From the NCBI GenBank assembly GCA_032718475.1, contig JAUCBJ010009096.1, forward strand, positions 62,001 through 126,000: DNA of 64,000 bases. The letters are read 5' to 3'. The notes beneath the pieces were generated by a model that was not told where the DNA came from, ran no database searches, and was given only the letters and a program-made list of their open reading frames with translations. The stretch is from Nemertoderma westbladi. Taxonomy: Eukaryota > Xenacoelomorpha > Nemertodermatida > Nemertodermatidae. The translations under genes were made by a program, and so were the position numbers. Shown piece after piece: positions 55,678 to 64,000 of this stretch (within the stretch, counting starts at the first letter, position 1; each line of letters begins with the position of its first letter).

Positions 55678-56900
55678 TACTACTACTAGGATCGGCATGC
55701 TGCATTGCAGCTGCATTTTTAAGAATGCTGTGCCGGCTTATCGACAAAATTGCACCGCCACAACTCCCTATCACCCATGACATTTGCTAGATCATCCGCA
55801 TCTTCAAGGCCAGTGTCCTTTAAGATGCGTCTCAAGAAAGTCATGGGCTGTCCACCATGCTTATTCACTCCATGAGGCTGCCAAAGTACAACATTATGCA
55901 CTGGCTGGTCCTCACGGCGAAAGCAATGTCCTGCGAAGCGGAGGCTATTTTGTTCTAGTGTCAAGCTTGGGGGAACCAATGAGACACCTCCAATGTTATA
56001 TAGTGTCTGGTTGGAGATGTGTGCATTGTACTTGACACAATGAACCCGGCGTAGCATTCTTGTGAATGTGCCGTCCAGAGATTTGGTGTCCTCAGCAGTT
56101 AGAGCCCAGAATGGACTCCCATAGAGGAGTACTGGAACTACTGCTGCTCTAAATAATCGGACCTTAAGTTTCCGATTAATTATCGATGACTTCCAAATCC
56201 TGGAAAGCCTATTCAAGGCTGCCCAAGCCTTTCCCTTACGTATTCGAAGGTCCTCACCTAACTTCCGGATCCATGATCCCAGGTAACAGAAGTCATCCAA
56301 ATGCTCAAGCATACCATATTTTGAGCTTATGCTCATCCGATCAGAGACTTGCTGAGGACTTTCAAAGTTAACTGTCAAAATTGTGGTCTTTCTGGAGTTA
56401 ATAAAAAGACCAACACTAGAAGCAGCATGTTCTAATGAGCTGAGGAGCCGTTGGGCTCCCTCTAGTGATTCTGAGAGTACTCCTAAGTCATCAGCAAAGT
56501 CTAGATCAGTTAGGTACTTGGCAGGATTTCCTCGACTTCTGGAGCCAGTAGGTGGAGTTATCATCACCCCATCATCATTATGATGATCTAAGGACATGCG
56601 TAGAACATAGTCAACCACAATAATGAACAAGAATGGTGCAAGTGTGTCTCCTTGGAGGACGCCCCATAACACTTCAAATGGTTCTGTGTCACCGTCAACA
56701 GTAGACACAATTGTTGTCGAACCATCGTATACTGATCTGATTGCTGCAATAATTTCATCAGGAATCCCATATAATGAAAGGATGCTGAACATACGTGAGC
56801 GAGAGACTGAATCAAAGGCCTTGGAGAAGTCAACAAAGATAACAGCCAGATGCCTGTCTTTCTTTTTTGATAACTCTTCAATTATCCTTCTAAGTGCCAA
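55678..56900 (-). mobile_element. RTE-like retrotransposon, copy C, 5'-truncated
   Basis: Flanked by an exact 12-bp duplication ACCGGGTGTACC (55666-55677 and 56901-56912). The minus-strand frame 56900-55719 (393 codons) is fully open and spans reverse transcriptase from [12 protein letters not shown] through VDFSKAFDS, GVLQGD and LDFADD to the C-terminus. The endonuclease and fingers are missing. It closely resembles copies A and B, so the family was active recently. Confidence 0.93.
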
Positions 56901-56912
56901 ACCGGGTGTACC

Positions 56913-57532
56913 GGTAATGGGCCTAACTAATATGATGGGACGATAGCCTTATGGACGGTACTGGTTTCTCACCAGCCGTAAAAACAATTCTCGCTCGCCG
57001 TATAAAATTCTACATTTTATGCACATACCCTTCTCCGTTTACGTAGTGACATGAGTCTATATTCTCACTAGATTTCCCCTCCCCAGACCCGGTTGATTCG
57101 TAGTCCACAGAAGAGAGATAATTAATGTATAGTCACTGTAGCTTTAAATTACTTTCATTTAGACTTTGTAAGGATACGATTAAGTAGGTTGAATATATCA
57201 GGCGGCGTCCATGCGGTATACGGTAGCTAAGCAGCTATAGTACCAGCGGTTAGTACCAGGTAATACTGAAAGTGTTCCGGGGTGAGCCAGATAGTTGGCC
57301 GGGTCTGTGGTATTCCTACGTACACATTAAATGTATCGTTGGGAGATTGATACGCACAAAACACAGTAAAACCGAATAAACAAATAAAACCAAAACCTCC
57401 ACATTATTTTTCCGATAGTATAATTATTACTTCCAACAATATCCTGGCGATCACCAATGCACCACTGTGACGGCGAATGTTCCTTCAGGCTCGGGGCCGT
57501 ATTGGCGTAACATCGTATCTAATTCTTGGATA
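56913..57532. other. 3' flank of the THUMPD3-like gene
   Basis: Nothing recognised. On the minus strand this is where the 3' UTR of the THUMPD3-like gene would lie. Confidence 0.35.
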
Positions 57533-57640
57533 TCAAACAATTGATGTCCTGGTCAGCAGATAAACACCGCCTTCTAAACCTCCGATGTTTATTTTAATAA
57601 ACCGTCGCTGACGCCACAAATACTTTACTGATACAATTGC
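57533..57640 (-). CDS. THUMPD3: THUMPD3-like gene, last exon
   Basis: Acceptor TTATTCTCCGCAG, phase 0; 35 codons with YLWRQRRFIKINIGGLEGG, ending at TGA 57535-57533. Confidence 0.82.
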   Translation of the reverse strand, partial: AIVSVKYLWRQRRFIKINIGGLEGGVYLLTRTSIV

Positions 57641-59300
57641 CTGCGGAGAATAAGTATAACATATGTGGTTTTTGTCAATGAATAATATTTAGTCTAGAAT
57701 GGTGTAAGATATTAGAATTAAAACTTAAGAGTCTATAAAAACTTGGAGAGAAATTGAATCTGAATTATTGATCGTACCGACTTCATCTACTGTACTGTAT
57801 ATAATATTATTGTTACACCTGATGGCCCTCGAACGAGTAGAACGTTTTATTTAAGTTATTCTGACGCTACTGACATGATTTTATATTTATATTTTCTAAG
57901 TTTTACTGCAAGAATTTAAAACGTTCGGTAATTAACTCGCCTCGCTTCTATTTACAGTCTTTTATTTATTAGTTTTAATTTATTCCTGTGTATTTTTAAA
58001 TCATTTTAATCCAAATGTTTGGAATTAAAGAAATCAAACTTTCAAAGTCATTGTTTTAGTTCGAAAAGTTCGATAGGTACTGTATTTGCCCGTAACTTTC
58101 ACAAATATTGGAACTTTTTCTCTAGTATGCCAATACAAAATTTGGTTGAAAATGGTTAAAATCTTCAAAAGTTCAAAAGTTATTTACGAATGAATTTTTC
58201 ATTACAGACAGACAGACGTGAAATTTTTCCCTATTTACTAATTACAGTATAATTGAGCACTAAGTCCCTCCCTACCTTAACCATATTGGCCCTATCCTGG
58301 GTGAGTATAACAGCTCGTCCTCTGATTGGGTGGGTCAATGCGGCCATCTCCTTCAGAACACGGGGGTACAGAAATCGATTGTTTCCTTTGGAGCCGCATT
58401 TCTTACCAAAAGGGAAATCCGTCACGATACAATCCACCAGCCCTGCACGCAATAAGTGACACTAGTGAGCGAGTTGACAATTGACATCTATGGTGGCTCG
58501 CCCCATAATGATAATAAAATTAGTCTGGACCTTTGTTCGCACAACTAGAACCCCCCCCCCCCCCCCCTCCCTGCTGTGTTGGGCCTTAGGCTAAGCAGAT
58601 ATAATAAATAATAGATAATCTTCTGATACTGATGTATATTACTATGTATATTACTATATGTTTATTACTATATGTATATACTGTACCTGTAGAGTATGTG
58701 CATTAGAAAGTAGGCCTACTGTAGTATGGTTTTGGTTTTGGACCTGCGCGAGGCTATTTTTATTTAATTACATTTAATAAATACACCATTATTCTGGAAC
58801 ATATCCTGTGTACTGTATGTATCGAATAGCGACGTAATAGTGTACAGTAGTACTGGAATACCATACTACCGAGATGTCTGCGAGGACCCTAAGATGTCAT
58901 TTAAACGGAACCACCGATTTAGTCCGGTGCCCCGATATACTCAAGATACATAATATATTCACATGAGATCAATAAAATGTTACAGCATTACGATCTATTA
59001 AACGGTCGCATAAAAAATAAATTGATTAAACATTATGATGAAAACACCGAACTGAAATAAATGTTGTGAAAATGTCATTGTTGATGGTGGTGGTGGGTTT
59101 CGCACATTTATTGCACTCGCACCCACCTTGGCACATATGAACTAACCTTCTCTGAGACAAGGCCTTGTCGCATCCCACATACAGACCTCGAGTAACAGCT
59201 GATTGTCCCCAGTACGAGCACGTGATTGGTCCAAAGCTCTCAAGTTGTTTAACGTGCGGGGTGCTGCTCTCTCGTGGTTATCGCCGCAAATATGAAACGC
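57533..59300 (-). CDS. THUMPD3: THUMPD3-like tRNA N2-guanosine methyltransferase, C-terminal part
   Basis: Three exons (59300-59147, 58442-58276, 57640-57533) with GT-AG junctions in phases 1 and 0 give the last 143 residues of a Rossmann-fold methyltransferase. Visible motifs: HICGDNHERA (acidic loop after the SAM-binding strand), MWDATR, the catalytic motif IVTDFPFGKK (family N/D-x-P-F-G), LYPRVLKEM, RGRAVILTQD and the final NIGGLEGGVYLLTRT strand. This order and ending match THUMPD3, which methylates guanosine in tRNA with TRMT112; THUMPD2 lacks this ending. The THUMP domain and SAM-binding motif I must lie upstream but were not found. The gene points away from NICN1 (head to head). Confidence 0.82.
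57641..58275. other. Intron between the last two THUMPD3-like exons
   Basis: AT-rich, no repeat array. Nothing else recognised. Confidence 0.5.
58276..58442 (-). CDS. THUMPD3: THUMPD3-like gene, second-last exon
   Basis: Acceptor ATTGCGTGCAG, phase 1. It carries the catalytic loop VDCIVTDFPFGKKCGSKGNN and LTQDRANMVK; donor AAG|GTAGGG in phase 0. Confidence 0.85.
58443..59146. other. Intron of the THUMPD3-like gene with a poly-C run
   Basis: A run of 17 C at 58551-58567 and short TATTACTATATGT repeats near 58640-58680. No further exon could be fitted. Confidence 0.5.
59147..59300 (-). CDS. THUMPD3: THUMPD3-like gene, third-last exon
   Basis: Acceptor TTTTTCCTAG, phase 0; begins AFHICGDNHERAAPRT and ends with MWDATRPCLRE; donor G|GTTAGT in phase 1. 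Confidence 0.78.
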
Positions 59301-59408
59301 CTAGGAAAAACATCCAATAAAAACGGACTTAAAGAGCTCGAAAGTTCAGCATAATGTTCATAAGTTCTGCGCAATGTCCTAAATTTAAATGAAAGTCACA
59401 GATTAAAG

Positions 59409-60397
59409 TGATAATTGATGTTAACGACATACTGACTAACAGGGGGTTGGTATGTATATATTAAATTAAATTAAAGGAAGAACAGGAGTCTTACACCCCC
59501 AATAAAAAATATAGAATCAGGACATTTAGCCCAAAATATTTCTCGACCCCTAGGGTCATCGAAAGAACAACAAACACACAAACACAAACAAATATAAATA
59601 CATGCTAAACATACAGGTATGTGTCGCAACCCTAACCCTAAGCCTACCCGCCATACACTAAATGATACCGTTAATAAACTGCACAATAGCTAAGCCTATA
59701 TTCTATAAGAAAATATATGACAATTTTGTCGCCGTGAAAGGGGTATGACTGAGGCAAAAATAATTAATTTGTGAAAAATATGGTTGCGTTTCGGTGTCTT
59801 GGACCAGTACGCGCTAATCCTCGACACCTCGTCAGCTGGACAGGGAATTAGCCAAGCCTATCTATAATGCACCAATGACCTAAAATAATCGCACCATCAA
59901 CTCTGTTACCACCTAGCCCAAAACAGAAGTCAGACCACAGAACACAGGAACCCTATAGGCCTATGGTAAGTAAATATGTTACCAATGGGAAACTGGTGGA
60001 ATGCTAGGGCACACACACAGTACAAAATTTAAATAAGATTTTATGATTTGCAGTAATGTCGGAATTCTGCTCCACTTTCATAAGATGATAATTGATGTTA
60101 ACGACATATACTGACTAACAGGGGGTTGGTATGTATATATTAAATTAAATTAAAGGAAGAACAGGAGTCTTACACCCCCAATAAAAAATATAGAATCAGG
60201 ACATTTAGCCCAAAATATTTCTCGACCCCTAGGGTCATCGAAAGAACAACAAACACACAAACACAAACAAATATAAATACATGCTAAACATACAGGTATG
60301 TGTCGCAACCCTAACCCTAAGCCTACCCGCCATACACTAAGGTTTAAGACACGGTGTAAGACTCCTGTTCTTCCTTTAATTTAATTTAATATATACA
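59409..60397. repeat. Duplicated segment of about 250 bp and a 43-bp inverted end
   Basis: A segment beginning GATAATTGATGTTAACGACA and ending CGCCATACACTAA occurs at 59409-59661 and again at about 60085-60340, nearly identical. Right after the second copy, 60353-60397 is an inverted copy of its inner part (GGAAGAACAGGAGTCTTACA on one strand at 60150, its complement here). This suggests a small transposon with 43-bp inverted repeats, 60133-60397, whose first copy lacks the right end. Confidence 0.78.
59662..60084. other. Spacer between the duplicated segments
   Basis: No missing 5' exon of the THUMPD3-like gene could be recognised here. Confidence 0.3.
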
Positions 60398-60791
60398 GAT
60401 TAAAGTGTCCGAAAGTTCTGCACTATGGCATACTATATTTATACAGCCTAACATGTTACTTAGATATATAGTTAGATTTATTTATACATTATGTAAAAAC
60501 AATAACAAATACACCAAACAATGTACCGGTATAAAGGTATTGTCCAACATAACATATAGGATTACCCCTAAAGCTTTGCAGCTTATTTCCAAGGGGGTCC
60601 TTTATGTTACTTGTTTACAAATACAATATTAAACTACGCTAACCTAAAACCAATATAAAACGTAATTACACTATGTACATGTACAACTTTACCAAGAGCG
60701 TGACAATGCCCGACTCAACGATAAAGATGTAATGTACAGAACAATTTATTATAAAACGTAATTACAGTATAAATAGTAAATAATTAATAAA

Positions 60792-61075
60792 CTAATAACT
60801 TACTGTAGGACTATTGTACCTATTTTTACATTGCACACGGAGGTGAGATTTAACTGCAGATTTAAAAGAATGTTGATTATCTAGGTTTTTAATTTCATTA
60901 GGCAGAGCGTTCCAATTTTTAATGCCGTTAAAAAAGAAAGTATCAGATTCGAAGGATTTACAATTCGGGAGGTAGAAGTTTGAAGCACTAGCTCTGGTAC
61001 TGTAAGAGTGTGTATCGCGTACTCTGTTGAATTTTGAGTGCCACATGAAGTGGCCTCTTAAAAAGAGGCCAGTTT
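60792..61075 (-). mobile_element. 3' fragment of a second non-LTR retrotransposon family
   Basis: On the minus strand the sequence encodes the typical last block of a LINE reverse transcriptase: HSYSTRASASNFYLP, then FFFNGIKNWNALPNEIKN, then a basic FKSAVKSHLR before the stop. It is unlike the RTE-like copies in this window. Only about 90 codons remain. Confidence 0.72.
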
Positions 61076-61343
61076 TTTTTTACAATATATAGTATTATAA
61101 TATAATATAGTAATATAATATAGTAGGCCATGTCTGCACTATGTCAGAAAGTTGTTAGCAAAGTATTGCTAGGCAACCAACACCGCTATTACTAGTGTAA
61201 TAGAATGAGAGCAACATGCAGAAACTTAATAATAGATACCGGTACTGGTAGGCATCCTACATAGGCCTTTGTAAAATTCCTAAATGTCAATAAAAAGGTA
61301 GCAGTGCGGACTGCGGTGGTCTGGTATGGTAGGTGTAACTAAT

Positions 61344-62008
61344 CCACGAAGCTAAGGAAATCAACTACTTTCGCTAAGAAAGATTTTCCTTAGCTGAGAT
61401 GGTGTATTCATAGTGGGCCCTTTTACTTTTGTGGGGCAGATTCGTTTTTTTTTATTCCAGAAAAAACTAGCCTTTAAAAGTACCCTAAAATTTTGCATGT
61501 ATATACTACTCGTCGAGGCGTTTTAGGCTAGGTCTCAAATCCAGGAAAATCTGGTTTCCATGGCAACGGCGACATAGACAAAAGTCTAAGTCAATATTTA
61601 TAACTCTATTTATAGGGGCCCTATATATAGGGGGCTATATAAGGGCCATAGCCAAGCATATTGAGGTAAATTAAAAAATCCTGTTAGCATGGCAACCAGG
61701 CTAAACAGATGTTCAAATTTATAAAATCATAATGTGAAGCAAAAGTTAAAGGTATCATGACATGGGACCAATCCCTACCCCCACTATATAACTTATTCTG
61801 CATCCGAATTACGTTACAATTACGTTATCGAATTACATCAATGAACTTCCTTGAATTCGATTTGTCACCTGGAACCACAAACTGGATCTTAATGTAAAAC
61901 CGAGCAGTTCTAGAATACTCAAGTTGCCATGGTAATGGGAGTTTAATTAAGACATATGACTTTTAACTAGGTAAACCAATGAACTGATAATTTTCCTTAG
62001 CTTCGTGG
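61344..62008. mobile_element. Possible MITE with CCACGAAGCTAAGGAAA ends
   Basis: The 17-bp inverted repeat lies at 61344-61360 and 61992-62008. The inner side of the left end carries a further TTTTCCTTAGC. No target duplication and no coding sequence were found, so the call is tentative. Confidence 0.45.
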
Positions 62009-62222
62009 TTGCATTTCCTTTAGGAAATGCCTTTCTGGTATATTGGGTAATTTTAATTAATTGTATTTCAGAACATGTAACTAAACTATAAATAATTGGT
62101 ATTACAGTAGTAGTATTGTTACTGTTAGCTCGAGAGAGGTTTATATGAGATGACTGACGCATAGCTAATAATTTAATTGGATATCAAATCATATTACTTT
62201 TACTAAGGTATGTGCAGTCGAC

Positions 62223-62843
62223 ATGAGTAAAGTGGCAGCTGTTCTTGTCGGCAACCCAAAAGTTGCGTTTCATTCCGGGGCCAAGATAATCGAGATTCCA
62301 CTTCCGCAGAAAGAAGTCGAGATCGCGCGGATTCGATTCCGTAACAACTACGTCCACGAACTCACCGCGAAAGTTCGAAGTCGCGATAACGCCGATGTTT
62401 GGGAATGGCTGCCGCTGGTGGAAAACTACAGGATAATGGCAGACCCCCACACCAATACAGATAGCCAAGTCTCTGTGACGATAAATAACTCAGAGTTTGT
62501 CTTACCGGATAAAATCCGACGTATCTGTGCGTTGAAACTGGTTCTGCGGCAACCGTCGCCAATGTGGGTAAACTTCAGTCTTGAAGACGTTCAGATCGAG
62601 TCTGTAGAAAGGTTAGACACAGGCGTCGAGAGCAGCGTTCTGGAATGGCTGGAGTGCGAGGCGAATGAAAGCGTCGGTGGCGGGACAGTTGGGGACCACG
62701 TGGACGGTGTATCGCGACAACTACAGGCAATGTGGGCCGTCAGTAAGGAGGTTGGCGAGATGAGCCGTAACACCATCGGTACCGATAATGGTTCTTTCGA
62801 TATCGACGGGGTATATGATATAAATGTTTTGTCGTATTCCTAA
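62223..62843 (+). CDS. NICN1: Nicolin-1, intact single-exon gene, 206 aa
   Basis: Nicolin-1 is a subunit of the tubulin polyglutamylase complex (with TTLL1, TPGS1/2 and LRRC49). Family signatures are in order: IRFRNNYVHELTAKVR (family FKNYYTAFLSIRVR), YRIMADPHTN, LRQPSPMWVNFSLEDVQI, QAMWAVSKEV and the ending FDIDGVYDINVLSYS. The length is close to the vertebrate protein (about 213). The ATG gives the family's usual start (MS(K/R)V), and the frame has no intron. It is GC-richer than its surroundings. It runs head to head with the THUMPD3-like gene about 2.9 kb away, and a minisatellite starts 37 bp after the stop. Confidence 0.93.
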   Translation: MSKVAAVLVGNPKVAFHSGAKIIEIPLPQKEVEIARIRFRNNYVHELTAKVRSRDNADVWEWLPLVENYRIMADPHTNTDSQVSVTINNSEFVLPDKIRRICALKLVLRQPSPMWVNFSLEDVQIESVERLDTGVESSVLEWLECEANESVGGGTVGDHVDGVSRQLQAMWAVSKEVGEMSRNTIGTDNGSFDIDGVYDINVLSYS

Positions 62844-62880
62844 TCAGTTTGTATCGGTCTTCCTGTCAGCCTCGGCAAAA

Positions 62881-63700
62881 GCTACTGACCGGACCCATTG
62901 ACCGGACCCATTGCTCAATTGACTGGACCCATTGAACGGACCCATTGCTCAATTGACTATGGACACTTTGCTCAATTGACTGGACCCATTGACCGGACCC
63001 ATTGCTCGAATTGACTGGACTCATTGACCGGACCCATTGCTCAATTGACTATGGACACTTTGCTCAATTGACTGGACCCATTGACCGGACCCATTGCTCA
63101 ATTGACCGGAACTATTGCTCAATTGACTGGACCCATTGACCGGACCCGTTGACCGGACCCATTGCTCAATTGACTGGACCCATTGACTCGACCCATAGCT
63201 CAATTGACCGGACCCATTGCTCAATTGACTGGATCCATTGACCGGACCCATTGCTCAATTGACCGGACCCATTGCTCAATTGACCGGACCCATTGCTCAA
63301 TTGCCTGGACCCATTGCTCAATCGACTGGACCCATTGACCGGACCCATTGCTCAATTGACTGAACCCATTGACCGGACCCATTGCTCAATTGACTGGACC
63401 CATTGACCGGACCCACTGCTCAATTGACCGGACCCATTGCTCAATTGACTGGATCCATTGACCGGACCCATTGCTCAATTGACCGGACCCATTGCTCAAT
63501 TGACCGGACCCATTGCTCAATTGCTTGGACCCATTGCTCAATTGACCGGACCCATTGCTCAATTGCTTGGACCCATTGCTCAATTGACTGGACCCATTGA
63601 CCGGACCCATTGCTCAATTGACTGGACCCATTGACCGGACCCACTGCTCAATTGACTGGACCCATTGCTCAATTGACTGGACCCATTGACCGGTCCAATT
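62881..63700. repeat. Minisatellite of (ACCGGACCCATTG)-type units downstream of NICN1
   Basis: Units of about 21 and 35 bp combine ATTGACCGGACCC, ATTGACTGGACCC and ATTGCTCA, in recurring blocks. Short frames on both strands are artefacts of the array. Confidence 0.94.
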
Positions 63701-63913
63701 GCCATTTAAAGGGGCAGGTTAGTAAAGGAGCAGGTTACAGAGGCTTATTGGGGGAACCAAAACAATAAATGAAAGTTAACACATATTACATGTTTAATGG
63801 GTACGGACACAAAGTTGAGGTAATAAGGGTCCTGTCAATAGTACAAAAGTAAAATATAAATCAAATACCGGTATAAAGATTCAATACGGTATTTATAGGG
63901 TCCGGTCAGTAGC
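62881..63913. mobile_element. Possible small transposon: 16-bp inverted repeats around the NICN1 minisatellite
   Basis: GCTACTGACCGGACCC at 62881-62896 is exactly inverted at 63898-63913. The inner right part (63713-63800) contains AAAGGAGCAGGTTACAG, shared with the dispersed repeat in BAP1 introns 2 and 3. No target duplication was found. Confidence 0.5.
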
Positions 63914-64000
63914 CACTTCCGCCCGGCCCAAGTGTTTGGAAATTACCGCTCGTGACATACAACATAAAGTAAAGATAGAAACTCTTTTTGAGATGCAAGT

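Noticed and set aside
59633-59645. Interstitial telomere (CCCTAACCCTAA)
   Set aside because: Only two telomere-like units occur, as part of a segment that is duplicated at 60306; too short to mean a telomere.

Overview
The window is animal nuclear DNA. GT-AG introns with conserved phase join exons of recognisable metazoan genes (BAP1/calypso, a THUMPD3-like tRNA methyltransferase, NICN1). The transposon load is animal-like: RTE-like non-LTR copies, a broken BEL/Pao element, tRNA-derived SINEs, hAT-like and Tc1/mariner-like non-autonomous elements. The species cannot be named from the sequence; an invertebrate is most likely, because the BAP1 is short like fly Calypso (about 470 residues) and BEL/Pao and Penelope-like sequences are present. 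One 100-N assembly gap lies at 8375-8474. Tandem arrays alone make up about 26 kb, roughly 40% of the window.

Layout. 1-8374: a 70-bp satellite. 8475-8715: a 23-bp array. 9166-17927 (minus): an unrecognised multi-pass membrane protein of 429 aa in three exons; its 7-kb first intron is almost entirely a 29-bp satellite into which a 1.35-kb hAT-like element has inserted. 18177-21104: a foldback element with a nested Penelope-like remnant, then a MITE. 21135-23955: a 32-bp satellite built on a perfect palindrome. 24384-25222: a 22-bp satellite.

25754-54415 (plus): the complete coding sequence of a BAP1 ortholog, seven exons, 473 aa, spread over 28.7 kb. Its introns hold a 34-bp minisatellite (intron 1), a single-exon gene resembling a PP2 lectin domain (intron 2), a nest of DNA transposons plus an RTE-like copy (intron 3), a minisatellite copied from the exon-4 splice donor followed by a broken BEL/Pao element carrying a SINE and two RTE-like copies (intron 4), and a 4.2-kb 52-bp satellite derived from a reverse-transcriptase fragment plus a 41/43-bp array (intron 6). 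55234-55520: an (AGTCC)n microsatellite, followed by another RTE-like copy.

57533-59300 (minus): the last three exons of a THUMPD3-like gene; its 5' exons were not found. 62223-62843 (plus): an intact single-exon NICN1, followed by a minisatellite between 16-bp inverted repeats.

The genes do not form a pathway. BAP1 is a nuclear histone H2A deubiquitinase, THUMPD3 a tRNA N2-guanosine methyltransferase and NICN1 a tubulin polyglutamylase complex subunit. The most unusual theme is that several arrays appear to be seeded from functional gene sequence: the exon-4 donor, the exon-4 acceptor, the BAP1 stop-codon region, and a retrotransposon coding segment.
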